Assembly (NCBI GenBank): GCA_002633005.1
Contig: NMRA01000193.1
Span: forward strand, 68,641 to 128,640
Source: Phoronis australis
Taxonomy: Eukaryota; Phoronida; Phoronidae
Length of the DNA stretch: 60,000 nucleotides
Direction: 5' to 3'
Shown here: positions 48,314 to 59,841 of the stretch, piece by piece
Layout of the letters: each line of letters starts with the position of its first letter
Position numbering within the stretch: position 1 is the stretch's first letter
Position numbers and translations under genes: made by a program
The notes under the pieces: model-generated
Databases searched by the model: none
What the model saw: the letters and a program-made list of their open reading frames with translations, nothing else
What the model was told of the DNA's origin: nothing

Positions 48314-49311
48314 CATAGGCGGATTTAGGGGGGGGGCCCAGGCCCCCCCCTTGGCTGCCGCAAAAAAATAAAACAGTAAGAGCGTAGGGAAATGGTGAGT
48401 TTATTAATTAACCCCTTTAATTAAAATTATATGGATGAAGAAAGATTTAAATGTGTGCAGTTTTAGTGTTTGTGGGGGGGCTCAAATCCAATTTCAAGTG
48501 TCAAATTAGGAACACGGCGCATTCGTAACGGAACTATGGCTAAGTATAGGCTCTCCCGCGATATCCCAGGCGACCGGCAGTGGCGCTGCGCACTACGACT
48601 CCGTTTCCGTCGACTGCTCCACTGTGCAATGAAGAAAATTTCAATTTTTAAAGAAAATGGAACCTGAGTGACGATGAAAAAACAGAAGCTGCTGGTAAGA
48701 TGTGGATTTTAATCGAAGCCTTAGTGAATCACTCAGAAACTCGCAATACTCTCTTTGTCAAACCTTATCTTGAGAAGATTTCCAAAGCAATCCCGTCATT
48801 ATTGCCAACGCGAAAAATGGATTTGGTCTTTTGGGCATTTGAAGACTATTTCAAATACGACAAATTTGTTAAGAATTGATGGCACAAAATATAAAACATG
48901 TAATAAGCATTACAAAAAGAAGTAGGTTTCGTGCGCAAACGCTGTGGCCCATAAACAAGTAAGTCTTTTAGTATGAGATTAGTTGTTAAGTCGTGATGAT
49001 GTAGTGGTAATGCACGCGCGCTCTATCCGTCAGGTCGTGAATTCGAGTCTTTGGTACTTGCAGTTTTTCCTGTTTGACATGTTCTCCGTGTTTTTTTTTG
49101 CCTTTTTTTCTTGGATAATACTTCAGGAATCAAGGAAAATGCTTGATTTTTAGAGGTAAAAACAGAAAAATTTCCTGGGTGGTAAACCCCCTCCCGACCT
49201 CTCCCCATTCGGTGCTATCCGCATCTACATTCGTGGTTCAGTTTGCGCAAATGCTTCCAGCTGGACAAAATGTTGAGCCCCCCCCCCTTGTGATATCCTA
49301 GATCCGCCTCT
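48314..49311. mobile_element. hAT-like element, ~1 kb, with an internal open stretch
   Basis: The ends CATAGGCGGATTTAGGGGGG and (reverse complement) CAGAGGCGGATCTAGGATAT form imperfect inverted repeats. The right 100 bp match the element at 20048-20148. It contains an open stretch at 48652-48879 and a tRNA-like A-box/B-box pair (GTAGTGGTAATGCACGCG, GAATTCGAGTC) near 48990-49050. No transposase domain was recognised. A TGGTC motif near both edges may be part of a target duplication, but it is offset. Confidence 0.75.
48652..48879 (+). pseudogene. Unidentified protein-like open stretch inside the hAT-like element
   Basis: Seventy-five codons lie between TAA and TGA with no internal stop and protein-like composition: LSDDEKTEAAGKMWILIEAL, then LFVKPYLEKISKAIPSLLP, then LVFWAFEDYFKYDKFVKN at the end. 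Its only internal Met codons are late, so it would need an upstream exon. I do not recognise the family. It could be the remnant of the element's own protein or of a captured host exon; chance is possible, but the hydrophobic/acidic patterning makes it less likely. Confidence 0.35.
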
Positions 49312-51207
49312 GTGGTCTACAGTTTTTTTAATAAAAATGCTCACTACAGAAGGCTGTTTTGTAAACTTCTATATAAAAACCTTGGTCTATGCAATTTTTG
49401 TAAAAAAATCTTTGTGTTTGGAGGGATTTCTAGGGGTGCGGGGGTTACACGTCGGAATCGTGGACGCCCTGGAATATTGGGAACCCTATTTTGGACACCC
49501 TACTTCGGAAATCCTGGATAAAAGCCTGATTGAACCTGCTGCTATCTTGGGAGGAAGCTGAAGCTGAAGCCAAGTAATCATTCCTATTTGAAATTGTGAC
49601 AGTGTGCCTATGGCTTGTTTGATTACGGTATATAGCCATACATATTTAACTAACAGGGATATTGACCTCAACAATAAAGTGCAATATATTGATGAAATGA
49701 ACTACTCAAGCTTTGCCACTGTTACTTCCTCATTTTGTAACAAACTGGTTCTGCTCCACTGTCCAACAGTTTTTTCATACCATTCATAGTGAGCTGAACC
49801 TTTTATTACCATCCAGCTCTGGTAAATACTTCATTGAATGAAATGTCACCTGGTCATAGATGATATCTTCTCTCTCACACACCTCCCAATCAATGAACGC
49901 CATTCACGCTTCATTGTTCAGTGTGAGGCCGGGGGTATTGTTTGCTCTGTTGGCATCATTTATGGATAGTGCTCTTTTTGTAACAAGGCCTGCTGTTGGG
50001 GAAAGTAGATAGGCAACTGCCCTGGTGGCTTTTTGACTGAGGGGGCCAGGTATGACTGTACTCATGCGAGTCGAGGGAAGTTCAGGTATGAACTAAGATA
50101 ACTTTTTTAGAGTAAGTTTTTGTTAGTGTTCTCTCTACATGTATGCGATCATGGTGTTGTGCCATGTTTGAGAAGTTCTGACCCATGTTCTGGAAATTTT
50201 GGGCCATGTTATAAGCTCAAGTCATGTTTAGAATTTTGAGCCATGTTTGAAAATTCCAATTTATGCCTGATGTTTTAGGCAAATAATTGAAATAGTGTCG
50301 CATAGAGGTACTTGATTTTTAATTCTTTTGCTGTGAGAACTGCAAGTTTGTTATGGTAAATGAGCATTAAGTAAGACCAAAATGGAAAACATGATGTGCA
50401 ATTTACACCATTTATGGATTTTTGCTCAAGGAGAGTTCGAGGATTTACATATTATTTGCTATGGTAGAGAATTGTATCATTATAAATGCCAGTTATGGCC
50501 GAAATGAGCAATGATCATGAATAAATATCCTGCGAAAGATCTTCGATTGACCTCGAGGTATTACTGAAACGGTTCTTTGTAGATAACAGTCACAAGCAAA
50601 TATTTGATTTGGCTGAAGTTGTTTAGGAATCCACTGCAGCTTTTGTAGTTGAACACATGGTTGTTTTACCCTGGGGTCATTTGGTCATGTGTCTGTTAAT
50701 GGATTCATAAGGTTTATATGAGTAATTCCTGTTTTTTTTTGTGGCCTGACGGTCTGTCCACAAAGAGTTTTTTGTCAAGGAGTTAGTTTTTTTTGATATT
50801 CACACTCTGTATGTTGAAACATGATTATAGTCTGTATGGCTAGAGAACCTTGTTTTCCGTTTTCAAAAATATATAAATACGTTTTATATGCAAACAGAGA
50901 ATTCCATTTTGTAAATTAGAAAATTTGGTCTTACTATTTTAAAGTAATAAATAGCATAAAATGTTGTAGGAATGTTGCCTTGCTCTTAAGTCTGTCCAGC
51001 TCATTTATTCCGCTGCTGTTTTACCGATGACTTGCTTTATGTTGTGTTTTCATTTTCTCAAATCGATCAGCTCTGCGCCACCTTCAGGAAGAATGAGCGT
51101 GCCCTGTGCAAAACAATGGTCAGTCGATGTGTGGCTGGATTTGGTTTTGGGTAACGAATTTGTGATGGATTACATTTTTAAATTTTGTAAATTAAAAACG
51201 CATTTTT
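49312..51207. other. Non-coding stretch
   Basis: No supported gene. Short frames at 49312-49561 overlap on both strands and have no recognisable content. Confidence 0.45.
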
Positions 51208-52112
51208 ATGCGCCCACATATTTATATGTGGACGCATTATGCCGTCATCTCTGTCCGTCCGTCCGTCCGGGCGGCGTCCGTCCGGTGTCCGGCGTCTGGC
51301 GTCCGGCGTCCGCTGCTCTATCTCCAAAACCCTTTAACATACGTTCATGAAATTTGGCACATATGTTCCATTCATGAATGGGACGGCATGTGCGAACTTT
51401 CGGACGGATCCGACTACCGGTGTGCCCCCTAGTGGCAATTTTATTTTTTTACGCTTACCTTTGTATCTTCAAAAGTTTTGAACGGATTTTCATGAAATTT
51501 GGTATGTAGGCACCTAGTAGTGAGATGACGCTATCCTGCCGTTTTCAGATGGATTCGACATAGTTTGCGCCACCTAGTGGCCATTTTTAGTGTTTTCGAG
51601 TCTGTTTTTGTGCGTCCACCCCTCTATCAACCAAACCGCTCAAAGGATGATTGTGAAAATTGGCATGTATNNNNNNNNNNNNNNNNNNNNNNNNNNNNNN
51701 NNNNNNNNNNNNNNNNNNNNNNNNNNNNNNNNNNNNNNNNNNNNNNNNNNNNNNNNNNNNNNNNNNNNNNNNNNNNNNNNNNNNNNNNNNNNNNNNNNTT
51801 ACTTCGTGACTATGAAGGAAAAGTTCCAAGTAGAAATTTGTTTCTGGCATTCTAATGCTGTGCTAATCTCGTATGTTGGTAAATTTGTTTTTAATTCTAT
51901 GTTTCTGTGGTGCTTTAAGCAACTGGTGTATAGGATGTGCTTGTATTATGATGATTACTCACATTTTGCCCCTAGCCTATTGAGGAGACAAGGACCATGC
52001 CTTTCCATTTTGCAAAGTACAACATACTACATATATGCCCTCTACTGGCCACTTTATGGTACCAATAAACAACCCTAGAAGGATACCGTATGCGGTGCAA
52101 TTGTGGGCGCAT
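51208..52112. mobile_element. Element with ATGCGCCCACA inverted ends and terminal hairpin, copy 1
   Basis: The left end ATGCGCCCACATATTTATAT folds on itself with ATGTGGACGCAT, and the far right end TGTGGGCGCAT is its inverted counterpart. A GTCCG/GGCGTCC-rich stretch follows, then ATCTCCAAAACCC, ACATACGTTCATGAAATTTG and repeated TTTTCATGAAATTTGG-like segments. It contains a 128-base gap. A second copy starts at 59842. Confidence 0.8.
51671..51798. other. Assembly gap (128 N)
   Basis: Undetermined bases inside the element at 51208-52112. Confidence 0.99.
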
Positions 52113-52195
52113 TTCAACGCTCTGCGTTGCTCTTGTATTATGTTTTGTACTGCTTGATATCCTTTATAAAAAGAGTGAAGAAATAAAATTTCACT

Positions 52196-52240
52196 TATCT
52201 GCCGTTCTGTGTCCTAAATTCGTGAGATTTTACCGTAATC
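52196..52240 (+). repeat. ~230-bp fold-back family, right arm
   Basis: GTGTCCTAAATTCGTGAGAT then TTTACCGTAATCTGAG. A second worn arm-like segment (TTCTGAAGTTGGTAGGATG) follows near 52396. Confidence 0.5.
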
Positions 52241-54717
52241 TGAGTAACGAACAAGGTGATACCGATTTTGTAACGTCAAGTAACCGTAGCTTAAAGACCC
52301 TTTCACACTGACTTAACGTTAGTAGGAAAGGGCCTTAAGATGAACAGTTGGTTTTTGACAGAAGGTGTAGGTTTATATATTTTGCTTCTCCAATGGGGAT
52401 TTTCTGAAGTTGGTAGGATGTAGTTATTGACTGAAACTCCTCCTCCTCAGATGTCAGGTCCTTTAATTGAGGCATGTTCATATAGACTTGAAGTTAATTT
52501 GGCCTTTCTCTTAAATCTGATTACTTGGATATTTTGATTTTGAAAGAATTTTAAGGTTTATTGAAACCAATGGTCCACTAAAATAATGCGCCTCTAACAT
52601 TGTCAGAAGGGGTCTTAAAAATTTCACATCAATTAGCATCTGAGTGACCAGGAACCGTGGGACCTGAGGCCCTTGTGAGGGTATGGGAACTCCCAACAGT
52701 GTATGGTATGCTCTTTATGCCTGTTCAATACTGTAACCCAAACATGTCTTTGTGCACTACACAGGCTATAAATATAAAGGCTTACATATACAGCTCACCT
52801 GGTTTAGAAAAACAACCCAGGGCCAATGGGGGTGTACCTTTGGCATGTACAGCACTATTACATGGAATTACCAGCACCATTCTGCTGGGTTCCAAGTGTG
52901 GTGTTTTACTACCACTCAGGTATTTGCAAGTTAATTTTGACATGGCAGCATAAAGTTGTTCCTTCATCTGTTGGTAACACAAGAGTCCTTCTTGCCAATA
53001 TTTCTTGGTTGAATTTGAAGACTTTGCTTGTTGATACTTGCATATTGGGCTTTTATTGACAGGCATCTAAGACTGTAAGTCTGCCAAGTCCAAAAAATTG
53101 TTACTGAATGTTTATTGAGTCTGCCTTGTTTCATTGAATAGTTGCCTTGAATACAACTGTATGTATGAAGGTTTTCTTAAGTCCTTGTCATACTAGATAC
53201 GAGTGTTTATCAAGTGTTTGGATATTTTAAGATTTTGTGGGAGAAAATAGAAGTCTTGACTTGATGACATTCTGTGTATGTGTCCCTGTTGATAAGCTTA
53301 GCTTTCTGAACACATTATTCTGTGTATACCATGTCTCTCTTGGTAAGCTTAGTTCTTTGAACACATTCTCAATTTCACCAATTTGTATTCTTCGTTTCTT
53401 GAATTGACATTTTTTTGCAATAGGGCTGTCTCAGATTACGCAGCAACAGTCGAATCTTGCTGTATTTACCAACATTGCCACAGTTTCCGTCAAGCACAAA
53501 CGTGTTTCATGCCATTGGAGTTCCTTTTTGATGCCTTATTCTTTACAAGTTTTTCTCCATTATATATTGTAACTATTCGTCCTTCCAATGATAATAAAGT
53601 ATTACTGCTGTGCTGTGTGCTGCAAATCCGACAGGTGAAAGTTAGATAAACTTGACCAATCCATGGATGGGAGATGATATGTTCTTCGCCTTCCCACCAT
53701 CAATCAAAGACAACAGAATGCGGAGCTTGTGGATAAAAGAAGTTTGTCAGGTCAACTTTGAACTGAACGGAACCCCCCTTGAAGATGCCTTTTTACTTTG
53801 GTGCTTTTAAAAGGTTTAAATTGGGGATATTTCGACAGCTGTTATTTTCATTTGGGTTAATAACTAAACTAAAGAAACACTATGTCGTTGCTGGAATTGC
53901 TGAACTGTTCTATTATTCCTTTTGGGCAAAATTGAAGTAGCTAAAAACTGGCCTCTCAATTCAAATGGTTGGGTATGTATAGTACTGATTGAAACGATAA
54001 TAGGCTGATCAAAAAACAAAATCGAAGCAGAACTCGATGTCACTAATTGCATGCACTGAGGGGAAATTAGAAGCACCATAACAAGAACGACAACAATAAT
54101 AATAAAACTCTGCGCTTGCACGCGCAGAGTAATAAAAATCATCAACTTAAGTCCTGCCATTTACAAAATGTCAGCTTGACACCCGAATCATTTTGCGCTG
54201 GTATCAGTTTCCCTGTGTCAAAAGTTAATGTCAAAACCAGACTTAATGTGCCTGCATGAAAGTATTATGTTGGCTTATGAACTGGAAGACTTCATGATGC
54301 AAAGGACCCCATAACTAGGATGTAACAGCTTCTTTGGCTGAATGGATTTCTTTTATTATAAGAGTGATAGTCTTCAGCTATTTGAAATCTGATACATTGA
54401 TGGATTGAAAGTAAATCCTGAACACTTAGTGCTGGGTAAATGGGGGGGGCAGGGGTGATTCTGGGAATATTTACAATATATGGGCAAGCTGATGAGAGTG
54501 GATTTTGACAACATGGTATTTGTTTGGACAGTTACTAGAACTTTTATACCAAATTGGTTGTAAAGCATAAATCTCCTCTGCTTTTGACCTTGCAGTATTC
54601 TATATGAACAAGTTATTTTAATTTAAGGTGTATTTTCAATCACGTTTATGGAAATGTCTACCTACTGCAATGTAACTCTTCATAGATGCACTTCTGTAAA
54701 TTGTGAGTTTAATATGA
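52241..54717. other. Non-coding stretch upstream of ppp1r16
   Basis: Short frames occur on both strands without recognisable similarity. It may be 5' flank or a 5'-UTR intron of the following gene. Confidence 0.4.
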
Positions 54718-54950
54718 TAACATCTCACAGAGTTCGAATAAAAATAGCTAAAATTTTCATATCTTCATTTTTCAAAGGCCTTAAACTTTGCTGTAATTTC
54801 TCATATTTTCTCAAAAACGTGTGATGGGAGCTGTGGTATAAAACTGGAAAATGATGAAGCATTTATTTGGTTTACTTATTTTTATGCAAAAATGAAGCAA
54901 AATGTCGTTTGCCATATTGTGTCCTAAGTTGGTGAGATTTTATTGTTAGC
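54718..54950. mobile_element. ~230-bp fold-back family, copy 3 (worn left arm)
   Basis: The right arm is GTGTCCTAAGTTGGTGAGAT. At the distance expected for the left arm, ACATCTCACAGAGTTCGAA gives a partial inverted match. Confidence 0.45.
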
Positions 54951-55340
54951 TGAATTTTGGGCCGACAATTTCCTTACTGAGTGAACTGTGGTATTAAGTA
55001 TGAGCAGATGGTTCTGACGAGAGTCCTATCTATTACAGGATGTCTGTGCAATGAAGCAACGTAGCTAATCTGAGGACCGTCGGGCTGTTATCGCAGTCGC
55101 TAATGGAGTTGGCAATCGGCAACTGACAATGAGTTTGACTCATTAGCACGCTGAATGATTACCAAGGTTGTTTTGTCATTATGTGATCTCTCCGACAACA
55201 CTGACGCATAATAGCATCGTCAAATGTGACTGACTACTTACCAACATTCCAGTTTGTTTCTTCTGTCAATTACTCTGTGTAGTAAGACGCTCCACAGTCA
55301 ACTTTGCATCCTACTCCTGGGAGAAAACAGGAAAAAAAAC

Positions 55341-55605
55341 ATGGCCGACCACAATGAGTTGGTCGGGGAACTGTTTCTTGTTGAGAAGATGAACACAGCT
55401 GATCGACTGAAACATGCTAAGAAACGTCGCGCGTCTCAGCTCAAGAAATGGTCCACCTATGATAAACAGTGTGAGAAGGAAGACAGTCGGCGGAAGAAGA
55501 CAACGTCGGCGAAACGGACGAAGAAGTCCAAATCAGGAACGCGCATCAAGTTTGAGGACAGTGTGACGTTCTTGGAGGCTGCGTCGAGGAATGATGTGGA
55601 AGAAG
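55341..55605 (+). CDS. ppp1r16: PPP1R16-like PP1 regulatory subunit, first coding exon
   Basis: ATGGCCGACCACAATGAG opens residues 1-88, and the exon ends GAAGAAG|GTAAGA with one base of the next codon. The N-terminus MADHNELVGELFLVEKM followed by DRLKHAKKRRASQLKKW matches MYPT3/TIMAP (PPP1R16A/B), in which MADH.EL and ERLKHAQKRRAQQ(L/V)K open the protein. RIKF at 68-71 is the RVxF-type docking motif for protein phosphatase 1, and FLEAASRNDVEE begins the ankyrin repeats. These proteins target PP1 catalytic subunits to membranes in vertebrates through a C-terminal prenyl motif, which lies outside this window. An in-frame upstream Met exists at 55254, but family similarity starts at 55341, and GAAAACAG just before could be an acceptor for a 5'-UTR exon. 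Confidence 0.93.
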
Positions 55606-55762
55606 GTAAGACTCATTGCTAGCACCCCCTGGTGGCAAACGGTTTGGGTTGTGTGTTGCAATTTCTCCTGAATATGGGCAAAGCTAGTCCAATACCATAG
55701 CAAAGGCTAAACAGCTCTAATTTATTCTGGCTCACGATTGTTCATAGAAATGAAGGGTGGCC

Positions 55763-55763
<1 letters not shown>

Positions 55764-55817
<54 letters not shown>
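55764..55817. repeat. AT dinucleotide microsatellite
   Basis: An uninterrupted run of TA/AT dinucleotides of about 27 units. Confidence 0.98.
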
Positions 55818-55819
<2 letters not shown>

Positions 55820-57728
55820 CTCTTTTACTTTTAATTACTTGTTGATGTCCTGTGGGCGCTGGTGGCTGGAATGAGGCTACGACAAAGTCTTGGATCTGAT
55901 TCATGAAGGGTGACATAACACTTAAAATAAGTCACAATTTATAAGGAGTAAAGCTTTTGCCATGTAATTATTAGCAGGTCATAGCTTAGAAATGATATAT
56001 GAACATTATCTGGGCAACTAGCTATTGTATAGCTGTGTTTTTGTTGAGGTGAGATAAACTTAGTATTCTGAACTAGTTTTGTGGAGCATGTGAATTGGAC
56101 CTTTGACATCTTTGAAACCATGAAATATGTACATATGCAACACCTCTTAAAATGTAAATCTATCTAAACACGAAAAGTTCACAATCAAAGAAATTAAGTG
56201 TTCAACTGGACTGTGCTACTTACCAAAGCTCGTTAAGCCCCTTTTAAACTAGAATATTGCGTGTCTGTTTCTTACATCTTTTTATGTCAGGATTCATTTT
56301 GGTGTGGGCTTTAGGTCATTGATGTATTGAAAATGTGATGCCACATGGGCGTCCCTGAGGGCCCCCATGGAAAGCAGTGGGACCTGACGGGGCTACCCTC
56401 ATTGTAAATATTACAATAATAAATAAATAAGCACTGCAAAAGTATTCTTAAACTATCCACTATTTCAGACTATGTACAAATTGATACTAGTGGTATGAAC
56501 CTTGTGCACTGGAGATTGTAAAAAATTCTCTACCTTGCCATAATCTGATCAAAATAAAACGATAAAACACCGTTTCATTACATGCAGAGATTTAGTGATT
56601 TACTGTCCAATAGATAAGGATGTAAGTTTTCGCTCTGTTGCTTTAGATCTTAAAGCAAGATTTTCTGTGCTAGCTGAAGCTCACACGGTGTTCCTTAATT
56701 GCCCTCTTTGGGAACATTACATTGTCTATTGGTCAGATGAAGTGTAGCGAGGCAAAAACAAAGTGATCGATGACTTTCTTATTTCATTAAGAACTATTAA
56801 CACGGTTTCGTCAACTGTGCAAACTTGTGTAAAGATTTGATGTGCATGACAACAAGCTGGATGATTTGACATTGTGGAGATGACCGAAAGGTTCAATTAT
56901 GACGAAACTGAGATTAAAACCTGAGAAAGGCTTCATTTCCGGATTCATTATTTCAAGTTCAAGTGTGTTGAATGGATTTTGCATACATAGGAAAATCTTT
57001 CACATTAAATCACATTCAGTTCTCTTGAAGACACAAAGTTCTAAAAAGCTAGTTTGTTTTGCAATGTTTCATTTGAAGTTATCTCATTTCACATCGAAGC
57101 ATTGGTCATTCAGTTACACAAAATATGTCTCTAAGCTTTCTGTACTAGGATAGAAAATAATTTCAACCTCCAAACTTAGAAAAAAAAACACCAAAAGAAT
57201 GCCAAAAAGACAATTTTGACAGGATCAGTTAACCATTCTTAAAGTGGCCTGCTGTATGTTTATCGCTTGTAACCCCTCTATTCCTTTCACATTAGAAACC
57301 AATTCTTGAGACAAGTAAGACAAGTGAAGGGTTGGTCTAATGCGATTTCAGCTTTTGAAATTTTCTGATGTCTGCATTGCAACTCACTACGCAATAGTAA
57401 AACTTTATAAGCATCATAATGACATGGTAAACTGATGTCAATGTAAAATAGTGAATAGCATGGTGTGCAACTGTGGGTCAACTGCCCTGTGAATGCAAAG
57501 AATTGTGGGTAAATAGCATAGAATCAGAGAGGGCACTGTTGTTATTGCTATGGTGGCAAGGGGAATTTTATAACTGTTGTGCTTAAGTTAACTGACCTAT
57601 TTTGTAATTTCAATATTTAGACCAAAAGTTGTCTTCCTCAATTCAGGCTAGGTTCATTGAGAACCCGTTGTGCTGAGATTTCTCAGCGATAGGTCTGTGT
57701 AAAAGCAGTGCCAGTGTTTTCACGTGGT

Positions 57729-57755
57729 AGGTCTTAGGTCATAGGTCATAGGTCA
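57729..57755 (+). promoter_or_regulatory. Four AGGTCA-type half-sites spaced by one base (DR1 array)
   Basis: AGGTCT, AGGTCA, AGGTCA and AGGTCA start at 57729, 57736, 57743 and 57750, each separated by a T. DR1 is the spacing bound by RXR/HNF4/COUP-TF-type nuclear receptors. It could equally be a short 7-bp microsatellite, and function is not shown. Confidence 0.4.
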
Positions 57756-57829
57756 TGGGTGTGTGGATACACCACTTTTAGCAGATTATTGCAAACTTTT
57801 GCTCATGACCACTTCATTGAGTAGATTTT

Positions 57830-58066
57830 GACAATATCTCCCTTAGTTTCAGGCAAAAACAATTCCCCAAAACTGTTCTTTTTTCAGTTTTAAGGACTTC
57901 TGACATTGATATACCCCAAAATTTTCAAAATATTGTCCAATGGTAGATACGATAAAGAACTTGAAAAGGCTTAAGTAATACTTTGGTACTTAATATCATT
58001 TGGGAAAAAATAAGTAAGATTACCAACTGTCTGTCTTGTCGTGTTCTAAGTTGATGAAATTTTAAC
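57830..58066. mobile_element. ~230-bp fold-back family, copy 4 (worn)
   Basis: The right arm is GTGTTCTAAGTTGATGAAAT (58039 onward). The expected left-arm position holds ATATCTCCCTTAGTTTCAGG, a partial inverted match. Confidence 0.4.
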
Positions 58067-58474
58067 ATGGAATGAATCCAGAGCCGTTGTCCACCTTTCT
58101 GAATGTGGAGCTGGACAGTAGAGTGCATTTTGACAGAATACCCTCGGTAACCACGGTACTTATTTTGAAAGTGGTGAGACACTCTTGGCTTGTGTTTTTC
58201 TTTTTATTATGCACTGGTTATTTCATTCTAACAGTGAATTTTTATTTGCAATTGGCAAATTCTGAACAACAACTGAAACAAATTAAAAAAGTACTGTGCA
58301 ATTGTCATAAAACCATGTAATTGAAAAATAATGTCCAGAACCAATTTCTTTTGGGCAAAATACTAAAATGATTTCTTTTGTAACATTGACTTTCATGTTT
58401 TCGTGTTGATAGGGTTGAATTTTGCTTGTCCACTATTGTCTGATTGCCTCAGTAGTTCTACATTTCCGTTTCAG

Positions 58475-58545
58475 TGCGACATCTGTTGATGAAAGGCATT
58501 AGTCCTGATGTGGCCAATCAAGATGGACTTACTGCTATGCATCAG
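58475..58545 (+). CDS. ppp1r16: PPP1R16-like protein, second coding exon (ankyrin repeat)
   Basis: The acceptor is CCGTTTCAG|TG and the donor is CATCAG|GTGAGG. Joined to the first exon it continues ...[28 protein letters not shown], 24 codons including the split one. This matches human PPP1R16A ([28 protein letters not shown]) in register and stops exactly where the vertebrate exon stops. It is the body of the first ankyrin repeat. The next exon, expected to start CC(I/L)DD.., was not found before 60000, so the gene continues to the right. Confidence 0.93.
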
Positions 58546-59841
58546 GTGAGGTCAAAAGGTCAAGCTTGTTGGACCGTTCACAATTCTCACCCTTTTCTCG
58601 AGTATACAAGTTGTACTCTTTTTACCCTTGCCTCTCCTCCTGAAACTGCACAAAAATGGTGATCTTTTTATATGTCAGTGTTGCTGAGGAAAACCAACGA
58701 GACCAAGGTGACGTGAGGTTTTTGTGCCGTCCTCTCTGTCTCGGCATCCGGTGCGGGCACAAATACAGAGTAGATTTAGAGAACTTAGTTGAGTACCTAA
58801 ACTCCCTATTAGTCACTGTTTCATGCAACTGGGCAGAAGTCTTACAAAACTGCAGGAGTCTAGTGCAGACAGTTGCTGTATGCATGAGCTGTTCAGACCT
58901 TAAATTTGCCCTCAATTAGATTTTTAACTTGTGAAATGATTGCTAATCACCATGACTTGTCTCTGTTTTTCAGTCTAATGTTGACTTCCCGTTATTGACA
59001 TGAGAGCTATAGTTATCTTCCAATTATGTTACAGTATTGGGTATGGCATAAGACTTTTATTAGTTGTCTGTAACTGCCAACAACTGCTGAGTACTGGTCA
59101 TAGGTCAGTTAAAATCAGGGAACTGAAAGTCAGTGATAAGTGTGAACCCTGTTATGTGCCCTATGGGCGTTTAAGAATGTTTTGAAAATCCTTGTGTGAG
59201 TATTTACCCAAATTGCTGATATGTGCTTGAGCTAGGGAGTAACATTTGTCTACCATATCAGTTGCAACTACAACAAAACAAAACAAAACAAAACAAAATA
59301 TGTGGACAAAATATAGACTGTACTGGTAATTTGGAGGTAACGAGATTTGCATGCTTTTCCAAACTAAATGTTTCCATGGATGGGCATTCAGAAAGACCCC
59401 TTTCAAGATTTAAGTCTTGGGGTGTAAACTGAGGGTTGGCTTTTTACTGAACTTGGACATTTAAAGGAAAAATTTGAAAATTGTATATCTAGAAACGTCT
59501 GTTTGCCACGGAGATGATTTCTATGTAGTGACTGTGCTTAAGTAGTACTGACATGTTGTTGAGTTGACATGATACTTCACCAGATTACAGACACAGTCTA
59601 ATAGTGTATGGTTCACTGAGTTCCTATGCGGGTCACCTGTGAAATGCCCACCATGGATAGGCACAGTAAACAAAAACTGTTGTTTTTTTAAGGGTGACTG
59701 CAATCCCAAATGAGGTCAAAGTATCACCATGGCAACCACTGTACCATGCAAACTGCAAATGAAGTGAAAATGTCTGTTACCTATTTTTGGGAGAAATTTG
59801 ACAATGCAAAATTTCAATCTTCTGTCATGTGTCCAATCATT
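58546..59841 (+). other. ppp1r16 intron 2 (incomplete)
   Basis: This begins at GTGAGG. No further ankyrin exon was recognised. It contains an AAAAC pentamer run at 59271-59297 and ends against the mobile element at 59842. Confidence 0.7.

Larger units (their letters stand above)
55606..58474 (+). other. ppp1r16 intron 1
   Basis: This 2.87-kb intron runs from GTAAGA to CCGTTTCAG. It contains a long AT dinucleotide run, an array of AGGTCA motifs and a copy of the ~230-bp fold-back family. The flanking exons join in frame with the family's expected sequence, so no exon is missing between them. Confidence 0.85.
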
